A stretch of 56,216 nucleotides of DNA. Origin: an uncultured Alistipes sp. Lineage in GTDB: Bacteria; Bacteroidota; Bacteroidia; Bacteroidales; Rikenellaceae. Positions 43,990-53,945 of this stretch are shown here, piece by piece. The notes under the pieces are model-generated. The model was not told the origin of the DNA. It saw nothing but the letters and a program-made list of their open reading frames with translations, and did not search any database. Location of the stretch: positions 1 to 56,216 of the forward strand of contig UQNV01000010.1 in assembly GCA_900542505.1 (NCBI GenBank). Direction: 5' to 3'. Position 1 is the stretch's first letter. Each line of letters opens with the position of its first letter. The translations under genes were made by a program, and so were the position numbers.

Positions 43990-44922
43990 TCAGCGGATGT
44001 AAATCACGTCGCGCGACTCGTTGCGCTCGTAGACGAAGTCGGCGCTGCGCTGCAGCACCCACAACGCATGGTCGACACCCTCCGAAATGCGGATTTTGCC
44101 GGTGAAGCGGTTGCCCGAGAAGTCCCGGTCACCCGTCACCACGATGCGCACGCCGTAATACTTCTCGAACTCCTCGATGAGCTCCCCGAACGACGCGTCG
44201 CGGAAGGCAATCAGGCCGTCGCGCCACTGGAAATTCTCATAATCGGGAATCCGTCCGACGACCAGCCGTCCGTCGACCTGGCTGACCTGCTCGCCCGGGC
44301 GGAGGTCGACGTGGGAGTCACGGTCCAACACGCGTACGCGCCCCTCGACAAGCGAGGTGACGAACTTGCCGCTCTCGGCATGGGCCTCGACGTCGAATTT
44401 CGTACCCAGCACCTCGACATCACAGGCAAAGGTCTCGACGATGAAGGGATGGGCCTTGTCGTGCGCCACATCGAAGAAGGCCTCGCCGTCGAGCCGCACA
44501 CGGCGCTCGCCCCGCGAAAAAAGGGCCGGATACTCCAGTTCGGAGCAGGCGTTCATCCAGACCTTCGTACCGTCGGGCAGCACCAGGTCGACCCGCTGGC
44601 CGGCGGGCACCGAGACGGTATTGCCGCTGCGGGCCATGCGGTCGTAGTGGAACCGCATGCCGAATGCACCGACGCCGAGCGCCACCACCAGCACGGCGGC
44701 ATATTTGAAGACCGAGCGCATCCGCCCGAGCGCAAACACCCGGGGTTTGCGGCGTGCGGCACGCTCCGACGGCGCCAGCATCAGCACCGAGTCGAACAGG
44801 CGGCGCTCCGCAAGCAGCTCCCTGCGGTTTGCGGGGTCGCGGTCGATTTCATCGAGCAGACGTTGCTCCTCCTCGACGGAGGTCTCGCCATTGAAAAAGC
44901 GGTAAAGCAGTTCTTTGTCCAT
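43990..44922 (-). CDS. FecR-family anti-sigma factor
   Basis: A 310-residue inner-membrane regulator that holds the ECF sigma factor until SusC signals substrate. I chose ATG 44922 (MDKELLYRFF); a GTG 6 nt upstream is possible. The cytoplasmic N-terminal region (about 1-66) is followed by one membrane segment (FKYAAVLVVALGVGAFGM, about 70-88), the periplasmic FecR domain (about 93-185, with VSVPAGQRVDLVLPDGTKV and EAFFDVAHD), and a C-terminal DUF4974 domain (FRDASFGELIEEFEKYYGV) that resembles STN and probably contacts the SusC STN domain. It sits between the sigma factor and SusC genes. Confidence 0.95.
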   Translation of the reverse strand: MDKELLYRFFNGETSVEEEQRLLDEIDRDPANRRELLAERRLFDSVLMLAPSERAARRKPRVFALGRMRSVFKYAAVLVVALGVGAFGMRFHYDRMARSGNTVSVPAGQRVDLVLPDGTKVWMNACSELEYPALFSRGERRVRLDGEAFFDVAHDKAHPFIVETFACDVEVLGTKFDVEAHAESGKFVTSLVEGRVRVLDRDSHVDLRPGEQVSQVDGRLVVGRIPDYENFQWRDGLIAFRDASFGELIEEFEKYYGVRIVVTGDRDFSGNRFTGKIRISEGVDHALWVLQRSADFVYERNESRDVIYIR

Positions 44923-45017
44923 AGTCACATTAATAACACCGCAGAGCCGCGCTCCCCTGAAAAAAAGTCGTATTTTTTTCGGGTTCGGATGCGGCTGTGC
45001 GGCTGCACAACATTCAA

Positions 45018-45599
45018 CTATTTGTCAATCAGCAGAAAAAGATAAAAGAGAGGCAGATAGTCCCGGAGCGACACGCGCAGCGATTTCATCGCCTTCGAGA
45101 CCTCAAACTCGACGCTCTTGACCGTCGTCCCCATCGAGGCGGCTATCTCCTTGTAACTTTCGCCGCGGAAACGGCTGCGCTGGAAGATTTCGCGCGTACG
45201 TTCGGGCAGGCGGGCGAGCGTCTCGTCGACCAGGCGGCGCGCCTCGTCCGAAAAGAGTTGGGCAGGTTCGCACGCCTCGAGGGTCGAGACGCGGAGTTCG
45301 AGCAGCCGCGCGCGGTGCGAATTGAGGTCCTCCTCGGCGCGCAGGCGCACCTGACGCGAACGCAGGTGATTGAGGCACTTGTTGCGGACGATGACCAGCA
45401 CATAGGGCGGAAAACTCTTCTCAGAGAGCAGGGCACGACGCTCCCATGCCGCCATGAAACTCTCCATGACGAGGTCCTCGGCCACGGCCGCATCGGTCAC
45501 ATACGACACGGCAAAACGGATGAAGCGTGGCCTGTATTCCCCGAACAGGCGGTCGAACGCCGCGAGGTCCAGCATCTCGCCAGATGAAACCGACTCCAT
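45018..45599 (-). CDS. ECF-type RNA polymerase sigma-70 factor
   Basis: A 193-residue extracytoplasmic-function sigma factor (ATG 45599; a TTG 9 nt upstream is less likely). Region 2 is FDRLFGEYRPRFIRFAVSYV with AEDLVMESFMAAW, and region 4 is LPERTREIFQRSRFRGESYKEIA with TTVKSVEFEVSKAMKSLR. It pairs with the downstream FecR gene and the STN-type SusC, the usual trans-envelope switch controlling host-glycan loci in Bacteroidetes. It is read away from the pyrimidine operon's pyrB but on the same strand, after pyrB's terminator. Confidence 0.95.
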   Translation of the reverse strand: MESVSSGEMLDLAAFDRLFGEYRPRFIRFAVSYVTDAAVAEDLVMESFMAAWERRALLSEKSFPPYVLVIVRNKCLNHLRSRQVRLRAEEDLNSHRARLLELRVSTLEACEPAQLFSDEARRLVDETLARLPERTREIFQRSRFRGESYKEIAASMGTTVKSVEFEVSKAMKSLRVSLRDYLPLFYLFLLIDK

Positions 45600-45653
45600 A
45601 CCAATCAATCAAAGCACTTCCGTTGAAGCATCGTCCAATCCCAACATACCGGA

Positions 45654-45703
45654 ATGCCCGGCGCCCGGCCGGAGAGCAAGAGCCCGGAAGCCGGCGCCGG
45701 CAT
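45654..45703. repeat. Imperfect GC-rich inverted repeat between sigma factor and pyrB
   Basis: ATGCCCGGCGCCCGGC at the left pairs, with two bulges, with GCCGGCGCCGGCAT at the right around a ~20-nt loop that has its own CCGG pairing. It lies in the 5' region of the sigma factor gene. Its function is unknown. Confidence 0.5.
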
Positions 45704-45780
45704 GAACCGGCCCTATTTCATATAACACTTCAGAGAGGACAATCCCTGATACAATCGGCTCTTTTTTCCATCATAAGCGA

Positions 45781-45804
45781 AAAGCCCCCGCACGGGAGCT
45801 TTTC
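45781..45804 (-). terminator. Terminator after pyrB
   Basis: On the minus strand AAAAGCTCCCG pairs with CGGGGGCTTTT (one wobble) around TG(C), giving a GC-rich stem followed by CUUUU. It marks the end of the pyrimidine operon 41 nt after the pyrB stop. Confidence 0.8.
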
Positions 45805-45844
45805 ACACGATGGCCCGGAGCGCCGAACGACTCCGACGGCGGAA

Positions 45845-46930
45845 CTATTTCGCCTTCGCCTCGCAGTAGGCGCAGCGGCACGTGCCGTCGGCATGGCGGC
45901 GGAAGAGCTGGTCGACATCCTCCGTCGCGGAGATGCAGCGGCGGTTGGGGCAGACCAGCGTGTTGACGAGGTACTCCTCGTCGAAGTGGGGCGTATGCTC
46001 GAAGGGCTTGTTCTCGTCGGCCCACTTGAGCAGCGTGTAAATCAACGCCATGCGGACGAACTTGCCGTTCTCGACCTGACGGAAGTAGGCCGCGCGCGGG
46101 TCATTGTCGACCGCACGCGTGATTTCGTTCACGCGCGGCAGCGGGTGGAGGATAATCATATCCTTGCGGGCCGTCTTCAGCTTCTCGGGGTCGAGCACGA
46201 AGCTGTTCTTCACGCGGTCGAACTCCTCCTCGTCGAGGAAGCGCTCCTTCTGCACACGCGTCATGTAGAGGATGTCCAGTTCGGGCATCACCTCCTCCAT
46301 CGTGCGCACCTCGCGGAACTCGAGCTTCGAGTTGGCGCTCATCTCCTGCAGCATGTAGTCGGGCAGGCGCAGCTCCTCGGGCGAAATCAGAATCACGCGG
46401 ATGCCCTCGTAGCGCGAGAGCGCCTTGATGAGCGAATGGACCGTACGGCCGAACTTCAGGTCGCCGCAGAAACCGATGGTCAGATGGTCGAAGCGCCCCT
46501 TCTCGCGCTTGATGGTGAGCAGGTCCGTGAGCGTCTGGGTCGGGTGGGCATGGCTGCCGTCACCGGCGTTGATGACCGGGATGCCGGCATACTGCGAGGC
46601 CACCAGCGGCGCACCCTCCTTGAAGTGGCGCATGGCGATGATGTCGGCGAAGCAGCGGATGACGCGTACCGTGTCGGCTACGGTCTCGCCCTTGGAAACG
46701 GACGAGGAGTTGGCGTCCGAGAAGCCGATGACGCTGCCGCCCAGCTCCAGCATGGCCGACGTGAAACTCAGACGCGTACGCGTCGAGGGTTCGTAGAAGA
46801 GCGTCGCCAGCTTCTTTCCCTTGCAGGCTTCGCTGTATTTGGCGCGGTTGGCGATGATGTCCTCGGCCAGCGCCACAATCTGTTCGGTTTCGGCGACCGT
46901 CAGGTCGGTCGGGTCAATCAGATGTCTCAT
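45845..46930 (-). CDS. pyrB: Aspartate carbamoyltransferase PyrB with C-terminal PyrI-like zinc module
   Basis: PyrB joins carbamoyl phosphate and aspartate (step 2 of pyrimidine synthesis). Residues 1 to about 308 are a normal catalytic chain ([32 protein letters not shown]). The protein is 361 residues, about 50 longer than usual. The extension holds Cys327-x4-Cys332 (VCPNRRC) and Cys353-x2-Cys356 (CAYC), the spacing and wording of the zinc domain of the regulatory chain PyrI (VCPNSNC and CKYC in E. coli). The nucleotide-binding allosteric domain of PyrI is absent, and no pyrI gene is seen in the window. It is the last gene of the pyrimidine operon. Confidence 0.95.
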   Translation of the reverse strand: MRHLIDPTDLTVAETEQIVALAEDIIANRAKYSEACKGKKLATLFYEPSTRTRLSFTSAMLELGGSVIGFSDANSSSVSKGETVADTVRVIRCFADIIAMRHFKEGAPLVASQYAGIPVINAGDGSHAHPTQTLTDLLTIKREKGRFDHLTIGFCGDLKFGRTVHSLIKALSRYEGIRVILISPEELRLPDYMLQEMSANSKLEFREVRTMEEVMPELDILYMTRVQKERFLDEEEFDRVKNSFVLDPEKLKTARKDMIILHPLPRVNEITRAVDNDPRAAYFRQVENGKFVRMALIYTLLKWADENKPFEHTPHFDEEYLVNTLVCPNRRCISATEDVDQLFRRHADGTCRCAYCEAKAK

Positions 46931-46981
46931 ATCGATAAGAGTCTCGAATTGTAAGTTTCACACTCCGTACCGGGCACCAGG

Positions 46982-47617
46982 CTACCGGTTCATCCAGCTT
47001 TCGTCCGACGGATTGTCGCGGAAGCGGAGCAGGCGCGCCTTGTCTTCGGGCTGGATATAGCCCTCCTCGGCAGCCACCTCAACCAGAGCGTCGAGGTTCG
47101 AGAGGCTGTAGTTGACCACGTCGGCCTCCTTCAGCCGGTCGAGGCCCTTCTTCATGCCATAGGTGAAAATCGAGGCGACACCCAGCACCTCGGCACCCGC
47201 CTCGCGCAGCGCATTGACCACCTCGATGCACGAACCGGCCGTCGAGATGAGGTCCTCGATGACCACCACCTTCTGACCCTTTTCGAGGCGGCCCTCAATC
47301 TGGTTGCCGCGTCCGTGGTCCTTCGAGCCGCTGCGGACGTAGCCCATCGGCAGGTCGAGAATCGTCGCCGTGATGGCGGCATGTGCGATGCCGGCGGTCG
47401 ACGTACCCATCAGCACCTCGGCTTCGGGGAACTTCGTGCGGACAATCTGCGCGAGGCCCTCCTCCACATGACCGCGCACGACGGGAGCCGTGAGGGTCAG
47501 TCGGTTGTCGCAATAAATCGGGCTCTTGATGCCGCTCGCCCACGTAAACGGCTGCTCGGGGCGCAGGAAGACCGCGCCGATTGAGAGCAAATCCTTGGCA
47601 ATTGATTTCTCCATCAT
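46982..47617 (-). CDS. pyrE: Orotate phosphoribosyltransferase PyrE
   Basis: PyrE makes OMP from orotate and PRPP. I chose ATG 47617 (MMEKSIAKDLL); ATGs at 47614 and 47629 are alternatives. The ~211-residue protein has FTWASGIKSPIYCDNR near the N-terminus, the SGSKDHGRGNQIEG flexible-loop lysine region, and the PRPP-binding VVVIEDLISTAGS. It is followed 51 nt later by pyrB and preceded by the glutaredoxin-like gene. Confidence 0.96.
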   Translation of the reverse strand: MMEKSIAKDLLSIGAVFLRPEQPFTWASGIKSPIYCDNRLTLTAPVVRGHVEEGLAQIVRTKFPEAEVLMGTSTAGIAHAAITATILDLPMGYVRSGSKDHGRGNQIEGRLEKGQKVVVIEDLISTAGSCIEVVNALREAGAEVLGVASIFTYGMKKGLDRLKEADVVNYSLSNLDALVEVAAEEGYIQPEDKARLLRFRDNPSDESWMNR

Positions 47618-47708
47618 GATATATCTCATTTATCCGGTTCTTCTTGTACATCACTCGTTGACGGGCCGGGCGCGCCCCTGTCCGGGCGGTCCGCCTCCCG
47701 CCTGCGTG

Positions 47709-47972
47709 CTACGCCTCGAGTGCCTTGCGCAGCACCGCCTCCACCTCTTCGGGGTAGATGCCCCCTTCGTGGAGTTTCACGCCTCCCACATAGAAGGTCG
47801 GCACGTAGTAATAGTCGTATCGGTCGGCCACTTCGGGCTCCTCCGACTCTTCGACGAGCTCAATCTCCACGTCCGCCAACTCGGGGTGGGCCGTCTTCGC
47901 CTCGTCGATGTAGCGCAGCGCCCGCTTGCAGAAGGGGCAGTTGCGCAGATAGAACAGCGTTACGGGTTTCAT
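47709..47972 (-). CDS. Glutaredoxin/thioredoxin-fold protein with CPFC motif
   Basis: An 87-residue protein with the whole glutaredoxin fold in miniature: KPVTLFYLRNCPFCKRAL (Cys12 and Cys15), a cis-Pro site YYVPTFYVGG, then a C-terminal helix. CPFC is a dithiol active site of the glutaredoxin/NrdH type. It is cytoplasmic, without a signal peptide. It lies between pyrF and pyrE in the same direction and is probably co-transcribed. Its partner is not apparent; candidates are a redox-sensitive enzyme of nucleotide synthesis, such as ribonucleotide reductase, or the Fe-S protein PyrK. Confidence 0.88.
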   Translation of the reverse strand: MKPVTLFYLRNCPFCKRALRYIDEAKTAHPELADVEIELVEESEEPEVADRYDYYYVPTFYVGGVKLHEGGIYPEEVEAVLRKALEA

Positions 47973-48080
47973 CGTTCTGGTCCGTTATTCGTTTGTCCGA
48001 CATCCGGGGCGCTCACCGCCCCGCTCCGTCTCCGTGCTGCAAAGCACGCGCCGGAGATGGTCCCGAAGCCCCCGCCCGGG

Positions 48081-48788
48081 CTATTCGCCCAGGAATTCGG
48101 CCACGCAGCGGCGGTAGGCTGCCACGGGGTCGGGAGCAGCCGTGATGGGGCGTCCCACCACGATGAAGTCGGAGCCGATTTCACGGGCGCGGGCCGGAGT
48201 GGTCACACGCACCTGGTCGGCCACGTCGCCGTCGGCGAACCGCACGCCCGGCGTGATGGTCAGGAAGTCGCGGCCGCACGCCTCGTGGACCATGCCGGCC
48301 TCGAGCGGCGAGCAGACCACGCCGTCCAGCCCGGCCTCCTTCGTATTGCGGGCATACTGCACGATGGTCTCGTTCATCGAGGCCCCGATAAGCAGCTCGC
48401 GCTGCATGCGCTCCTCGCTCGTCGAGGTAAGCTGCGTGACGGCGATGAGCAGCGGGCGCGTGCCGTCCTCGCGCGTGAGTCCTTCGCGGGCGGCGCGCAT
48501 CATCTCGACGGTACCCGCCGCATGGACGTTGCACATGTCGACGTCGAGCCGCGAAAGGACGGCCATCGCCTTGCGCACCGTGTTGGGGATGTCGTGGAGC
48601 TTCAGGTCGAGGAAAATCCGGTGGCCCCGGCGCTTGATTTCACGCACAATGGAGGGACCCTCGGCGTAGTAGAGCTCCATGCCGATTTTCAGAAAGGGTT
48701 TGCGCGCTTCGTCGCGGAACAGGTCGAGGAACCGGAAGGTATCCTCCGCCGACTTGAAGTCGCAGGCAATGATGACGTCGTGTTGCAT
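48081..48788 (-). CDS. pyrF: Orotidine 5'-phosphate decarboxylase PyrF
   Basis: PyrF converts OMP to UMP, the last step. The 235-residue protein is of the B. subtilis/E. coli type: [13 protein letters not shown] for the first Asp, the catalytic [12 protein letters not shown] with Asp61, Lys63 and Asp66, and [11 protein letters not shown] followed by VVGRPI for phosphate binding. It follows pyrD by 179 nt of GC-rich sequence in which I see no confident promoter. Confidence 0.97.
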   Translation of the reverse strand: MQHDVIIACDFKSAEDTFRFLDLFRDEARKPFLKIGMELYYAEGPSIVREIKRRGHRIFLDLKLHDIPNTVRKAMAVLSRLDVDMCNVHAAGTVEMMRAAREGLTREDGTRPLLIAVTQLTSTSEERMQRELLIGASMNETIVQYARNTKEAGLDGVVCSPLEAGMVHEACGRDFLTITPGVRFADGDVADQVRVTTPARAREIGSDFIVVGRPITAAPDPVAAYRRCVAEFLGE

Positions 48789-48967
48789 ATCGTTCGTATG
48801 TTTTGCTTTATGTCGTTATTTCCATCCTTGGGCACCGGTCGGACCGGATGTGCTCCGACGCGCCGCGATGCCCGCTATCTCAGTGCAATATTACGCAAAA
48901 TCCGCAATCCGCACAACCCCGCCGCACGGCCGAGGCTCAAACTGCTCCCCGGTCCCGGGCAGCCGCA

Positions 48968-49879
48968 TTACTCCACGCAGCCGATGATGTCGCTCAGACA
49001 CTCGATGCCGAGCCGCTCCATTTCGGCGGGCAGCGCCTCGACAATCTCCTTCGAGGCATAGGGGTTCACCAGATTGGCCGCCCCGACCTGCACGGCCGTA
49101 GCGCCGGCCATCATCATCTCGACGACATCGCGGGCCGACTGCACGCCGCCGCACCCCATCACCGGAATCCGGCACGCCTTCGACACCTGGTAGACCATGC
49201 GCAGGGCCACGGGGAAGATGGCCGGGCCCGAGAAGCCGCCCGTCGTATTGGCGATGATGGCCCGGCGGCGGAGGGTGTCGATGCGCATGCCCAGCATCGT
49301 ATTGATGAGGCAGATGCCGTCGGCGCCCGCCTCCTCGCACGCCCGTGCGATGGCGACGATGTCGGTCACGTTGGGACTCAGCTTGATGAAGACCGGCTTG
49401 GTCGTCACGGCCTTCACGGCGCGCGTCACCTCGGCCGCAGCCTCGGGCGACGTGCCGAACGACATGCCGCCGTGGCGTACGTTGGGGCACGAGACATTGA
49501 CCTCGATGATACCCACCTGCTCCTCGCCGTCGATGCGCTCACAGCAGTAGGCGTACTCCTCGACCGAGAAGCCCGAGATGTTGGCGATGACCGGCTTGTG
49601 GAAGAAGGTGCGCAGGCGCGGCAGCTCCTCCGAAATCACGGCGTCGATGCCGGGATTCTGCAGCCCGACGGCATTGAGCATGCCCGCCGTACACTCGGCG
49701 ATGCGGGGCGTCGGATTGCCGAAGCGCGGTTCGCGCGTCGTCCCCTTGAAGGAGAACGAGCCGAGGATGTTGATGTCGTAGAATTCGCGGAACTCGTTGC
49801 CGTAGCCGAAGGTTCCGCTGGCCGGAACGACCGGATTGTCGAGCCTGAGCCCGCAGAGTACAACCGACGTGTCTTTCAT
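48968..49879 (-). CDS. pyrD: Dihydroorotate dehydrogenase B, catalytic subunit PyrD
   Basis: The FMN-containing catalytic subunit of class 1B dihydroorotate dehydrogenase, which oxidises dihydroorotate to orotate and passes electrons to PyrK and NAD+. The 303-residue protein shows VPASGTFGYG, NVSCPNVRHGG with the class 1 catalytic Cys131, KLSPNVTDI, NTTGGFSGPA and GCGGVQSA. It directly follows pyrK (57 nt), the usual partner for this NAD-linked, soluble type suited to anaerobes. Confidence 0.97.
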   Translation of the reverse strand: MKDTSVVLCGLRLDNPVVPASGTFGYGNEFREFYDINILGSFSFKGTTREPRFGNPTPRIAECTAGMLNAVGLQNPGIDAVISEELPRLRTFFHKPVIANISGFSVEEYAYCCERIDGEEQVGIIEVNVSCPNVRHGGMSFGTSPEAAAEVTRAVKAVTTKPVFIKLSPNVTDIVAIARACEEAGADGICLINTMLGMRIDTLRRRAIIANTTGGFSGPAIFPVALRMVYQVSKACRIPVMGCGGVQSARDVVEMMMAGATAVQVGAANLVNPYASKEIVEALPAEMERLGIECLSDIIGCVE

Positions 49880-49936
49880 CGTTCTTGAATCTTGCGTTTG
49901 TTTCGGAGGTATTCGGTTCGTTTTCGGGGGAGCCCT

Positions 49937-50680
49937 CTACCAGAGAATCTCCTCCTTAAGCAGTACGGGGCCCTCGCGGCAGATGCGCTTGTTGCCCGTC
50001 AGGGTCTTGCAGCTGCACCCCATGCACCCGCCGAAGCCGCAGCCCATCCGCTCCTCGAACGAGAGCTGGCCCGACACGCCGGGAGTAGCCTCACAGAGCG
50101 CCCGCAGCATGGGCAGCGGTCCGCAGGCGTAGAAGTAGTCGAATGCGGGCACCTCGGCGGCGATGGCCGTCGTGACGAAGCCCTTCACGCCGAGCGAGCC
50201 GTCCACCGTAGCGATATGGACGTCGCAGCCCAGCGCACGGAACTCATCGGCATAGAAAAGTTCCGAAGCCGTATTGAAGCCCAGCACCACCTCGACCTGA
50301 AGCCCCTTGCCGCGCAGCTGGCGCGCCAGTGCGTAGAGCGGAGGAACGCCCACACCGCCGCCCACAAGCAGCGGGTGCCGTGCATCGTTCTCCGTCGCGA
50401 AGCCGTTGCCGAGCCCCGTCAGCAGGTCGAGCCGCTCGCCCGGCCGCATGCGGCTCATCCGGGTCGTGCCTTCGCCCACCACCTTGTAAATCAGCGTCAA
50501 CGAACTTCCGTCCCAGTCGCAGACCGAGATGGGACGCCGCAGATAGAGCCCCTCGATGGCGATGTTGACGAACTGTCCGGGGCGCGTAATCCACTGCGTA
50601 TCACCCCGGAGCACCATCCGCCACACGGCGTCGGTCAGCGGTTCGTTGCGCAGAATCTCGTATATGCCTTTCTTGTACAT
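49937..50680 (-). CDS. pyrK: Dihydroorotate dehydrogenase B electron-transfer subunit PyrK
   Basis: PyrK carries FAD and a [2Fe-2S] cluster and moves electrons from PyrD to NAD+. The 247-residue protein has the flavin-binding LRRPISVCDW, the nucleotide-binding GGGVGVPPLYALA and YACGPLPML, and the C-terminal cluster motif Cys214-x4-Cys219-x2-Cys222-x11-Cys234. It lies between carB and pyrD. Confidence 0.97.
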   Translation of the reverse strand: MYKKGIYEILRNEPLTDAVWRMVLRGDTQWITRPGQFVNIAIEGLYLRRPISVCDWDGSSLTLIYKVVGEGTTRMSRMRPGERLDLLTGLGNGFATENDARHPLLVGGGVGVPPLYALARQLRGKGLQVEVVLGFNTASELFYADEFRALGCDVHIATVDGSLGVKGFVTTAIAAEVPAFDYFYACGPLPMLRALCEATPGVSGQLSFEERMGCGFGGCMGCSCKTLTGNKRICREGPVLLKEEILW

Positions 50681-50759
50681 CTTCTCAGTTGGATTTTCCC
50701 CACGCAGGGCCGCGGGACTGTCCGGGGAGCCGACCGCTCCCCGGCTTCCCGCACTCCGT

Positions 50760-53700
50760 TTATTTCGCGTCGATGGTCGAGACGCCGAAGGTTATCTCCT
50801 CCAGCACGTCGAGCAGCACCTTGACGGTTTCGAGTGCCGTGAAGACCGTGACGTTGTTCTCGACGGCCGTGCGGCGAATCTCGTAGCCGTCCAGACGCGT
50901 GTTGTGCTGGTTGATGTCAATCGTATTGACCACGTAGCTCACATGGCCCTGGCGCAGCGCGTCGATAATCTCGGTGCTGCCCTCGCTCAGCTTGCGGCGC
51001 GTACGCGTACGGATGCCGTGGCCGCGCAGATAGGCCGCCGTGCCGGTCGTCGCCTCGATGTTGAAGCCCAGGTCGTAGAAGCGGCGGATGAGCGGCAGCG
51101 CCTTCTCCTTGTCGGCGTCGGCGATGGTGACGAAAATCGTCCCGTAGTTGCAGACGTTCATGCCGGTGGCCTGCAGCGCCTTGTAGAGTGCGCGCGTGAG
51201 CTTGTCGTCGTAGCCGATGGCCTCGCCCGTCGACTTCATCTCGGGCGAGAGGTAGGAGTCCATGCCGCGGATTTTGGCGAACGAGAAGGCCGGAGCCTTG
51301 ACATACCAGCGCTCCTTCTCACGGCCGTAGACCTCCGTGATGCCCAGTTCGCGCAGCGTCTTGCCCAGAATCACCTGCGTGGCGATGTGGGCCATCTGCA
51401 CGCCCGTCGACTTCGAGAGGAAGGGCACCGTGCGCGACGAGCGCGGGTTGACCTCGATGACATAGACATCCTCCTCGCCGTCGAGGATAAACTGGATGTT
51501 GTAAAGACCCACGATGCCGATGCGCAGACCCAGGCGCACCGTGTAGTCGATGATTTTCTCCTTGGCCTTCTGCCCGACGCTGAAGGTCGGATAGACGCTG
51601 ATGGAGTCACCCGAGTGGATACCCGTCCGCTCGACATGCTCCATGATGCCGGGGATGAAGACATCCCGTCCGTCGCAGATGGCATCGACCTCCAGCTCGC
51701 GCCCCATGATGTAGCGGTCGACCAGCACGGGTGAATCCTCGTTCACCTCGACGGCCGTCTGCAGGTAGTGGCGCAGGCGCTCCTCGTTCGAGACAATCTG
51801 CATGGCGCGGCCGCCCAGCACGTAGCTCGGACGCACCAGCACCGGATAGCCGATGCGGGCAGCGGCGCGCACGCCCGCCTCGATGTCGGTCACCGCCTCG
51901 GCCTCGGGCTGGGGAATGCCCAGCTCCTCCATGATTTTCTCGAAGCAGCCGCGGTCCTCGGCGTTGCGGATGGCCTCGCAGTCCGTACCGATGATGGGCA
52001 CGCCCAGCTCGGCGAGCGGCTCGGCGAGGTTGATGGCCGTCTGGCCGCCCAGCGAGACGACAATCGCCTTGGGATGCTCCAGATGGAGGACGTTCATCAC
52101 ATCCTCGACCGTCAGCGGCTCGAAGTAGAGCTTGTCGCTGGTCGTATAGTCGGTCGAAACGGTCTCGGGGTTGTTGTTGATGATGATGGCCTCGTAGCCC
52201 GCCTCGCGAATCGACCAGATGGCATGCACGGTCGAGTAGTCGAACTCGACGCCCTGGCCGATGCGGATGGGACCCGAACCCAGCACGACAATCTTTTCGC
52301 GGTCGCTCACCACCGACTCGTTCTCGTCCTCGTAGGTCGAGTAGAAGTAGGGCACGTAGGAGGCAAACTCGCTGGCGCACGTGTCAATCATCTTGTAGAT
52401 GGGGAAGATGCCGTTCTGCTCGCGCAGACGGTACATCTCATGCTCCGAGAGGCCCCACAGCTGACCGATATACTTGTCGCTGAAGCCCATGCGCTTGGCG
52501 TCGCGCAGCGTCTCGACGTCCTTCGGACGGGCCGCCACGACGCGTTCGAACTCGACGATGTTCTTGAACTTCTCGAGGAAGAACATGTCGATTTTCGTGT
52601 TGTTGTAAATCAGCACCAGGTCGATGCCGTTGCGGATGAGCTGGGCGATGGCGTAGAGACGGTCGTCCGTTCCATCCTTGATGTACTCCAGCAGCCGGTC
52701 GTTCGACCACGAGTCGAATTTCTTGTGGTGGATGTGGCAGACGCCCGTCTCGAGCGAGCGGACCGCCTTGAGCAGCGACTCCTCGACCGTGCGGCCCACC
52801 GACATCACCTCGCCCGTGGCCTTCATCTGGGTGCCGAGCTTGTTCGAGGCGTCGGAGAACTTGTCGAAGGGGAAGCGGGCGATTTTGGTCACCACGTAGT
52901 CGAGCGTCGGCTCGAAGCTGGCCGGAGTGTTGGCCAGCTGGATTTCGTCGAGGGTCATGCCCACGGCGATTTTGGCGCTCACGCGGGCAATCGGATAGCC
53001 CGAAGCCTTCGAGGCGAGGGCCGACGAACGCGACACACGGGGGTTGACCTCGATGAGGTAGTACTTGAACGAAAGGGGGTCGAGTGCAAACTGCACGTTG
53101 CAGCCGCCCTCGATTTTCAGCGCGCGGATGATTTTCAGCGCCGAGTCGCGCAGCATCTGGTACTCGCGGTTGGTCAGCGTCTGGCTCGGAGCCACCACAA
53201 TCGAGTCGCCCGTATGGATACCCACCGGGTCGATGTTCTCCATGTTGCAGACGGCGATGGCCGTATCGTTCGAGTCGCGCATCACCTCATACTCGATTTC
53301 CTTGTAGCCCTTGATGCTCTTCTCGATAAGCACCTGGTGCACCGGCGAGAGGAAGAGCGCATTGCGCATCATCTCGCGCAGCTCCTGCTCGTTGTCGGCA
53401 AAGCCGCCGCCCGTACCGCCGAGCGTGAAGGCGGGGCGCAGCACCACGGGATAGCCGATGCGGGCGGCCACCTCGGCGCCCTCGTCGATGGAGTTGGCAA
53501 TCTCCGAGGGGAGCACCGGCTCGCCCAGCGACTGGCACAGCTCCTTGAAGAGCTCGCGGTCCTCGGCGCGCTCGATGGATTCGAACGAGGTACCCAGAAT
53601 CTCGACCTGGCACTCCTCGAGAATACCCTTCTTGGCCAGCTGCACCGCCAGATTGAGGCCCGTCTGACCGCCCAGTCCCGGAACAATCGCGTCGGGACGC

Positions 53701-53945
53701 TCGTAGCGGATAATCTTGGCCACGTACTCGAGCGTCAGCGGCTCCATGTAGACCTTGTCGGCGATGTGCGTGTCGGTCATAATCGTGGCGGGGTTCGAGT
53801 TGGCCAGCACCACCTCGTAACCCTCCTCCTTGAGCGCGAGGCACGCCTGCGTACCCGCATAGTCGAACTCCGCGGCCTGACCGATGACAATCGGGCCCGA
53901 GCCAATCACCATAACCTTCTTGTTGATATCCGTTCTCTTAGGCAT
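50760..53945 (-). CDS. carB: Carbamoyl phosphate synthase large subunit CarB
   Basis: CarB makes carbamoyl phosphate from ammonia delivered by CarA, bicarbonate and two ATP. The 1061-residue chain is full length, with two homologous ATP-grasp halves (each starting near [13 protein letters not shown] and [12 protein letters not shown]), [14 protein letters not shown] and [13 protein letters not shown], ammonia-tunnel and oligomerisation regions, and a C-terminal MGS-like allosteric domain ([20 protein letters not shown]) that usually binds UMP or IMP. Its ATG overlaps the carA stop by 8 nt. Confidence 0.98.
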   Translation of the reverse strand: MPKRTDINKKVMVIGSGPIVIGQAAEFDYAGTQACLALKEEGYEVVLANSNPATIMTDTHIADKVYMEPLTLEYVAKIIRYERPDAIVPGLGGQTGLNLAVQLAKKGILEECQVEILGTSFESIERAEDRELFKELCQSLGEPVLPSEIANSIDEGAEVAARIGYPVVLRPAFTLGGTGGGFADNEQELREMMRNALFLSPVHQVLIEKSIKGYKEIEYEVMRDSNDTAIAVCNMENIDPVGIHTGDSIVVAPSQTLTNREYQMLRDSALKIIRALKIEGGCNVQFALDPLSFKYYLIEVNPRVSRSSALASKASGYPIARVSAKIAVGMTLDEIQLANTPASFEPTLDYVVTKIARFPFDKFSDASNKLGTQMKATGEVMSVGRTVEESLLKAVRSLETGVCHIHHKKFDSWSNDRLLEYIKDGTDDRLYAIAQLIRNGIDLVLIYNNTKIDMFFLEKFKNIVEFERVVAARPKDVETLRDAKRMGFSDKYIGQLWGLSEHEMYRLREQNGIFPIYKMIDTCASEFASYVPYFYSTYEDENESVVSDREKIVVLGSGPIRIGQGVEFDYSTVHAIWSIREAGYEAIIINNNPETVSTDYTTSDKLYFEPLTVEDVMNVLHLEHPKAIVVSLGGQTAINLAEPLAELGVPIIGTDCEAIRNAEDRGCFEKIMEELGIPQPEAEAVTDIEAGVRAAARIGYPVLVRPSYVLGGRAMQIVSNEERLRHYLQTAVEVNEDSPVLVDRYIMGRELEVDAICDGRDVFIPGIMEHVERTGIHSGDSISVYPTFSVGQKAKEKIIDYTVRLGLRIGIVGLYNIQFILDGEEDVYVIEVNPRSSRTVPFLSKSTGVQMAHIATQVILGKTLRELGITEVYGREKERWYVKAPAFSFAKIRGMDSYLSPEMKSTGEAIGYDDKLTRALYKALQATGMNVCNYGTIFVTIADADKEKALPLIRRFYDLGFNIEATTGTAAYLRGHGIRTRTRRKLSEGSTEIIDALRQGHVSYVVNTIDINQHNTRLDGYEIRRTAVENNVTVFTALETVKVLLDVLEEITFGVSTIDAK

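Noticed and set aside
43818..44105. Short plus-strand frame in the FecR-SusC gap
   Set aside because: It is Arg/Ser-rich without a recognisable domain, overlaps the 3' end of the FecR gene and has no promoter or initiation context.
44923..45017. AT-rich gap between sigma factor and FecR as a separate regulatory RNA
   Set aside because: It is under 100 nt, has only simple A/T runs and GCGGCTG-type short repeats, and no convincing fold. The two genes are usually co-transcribed.
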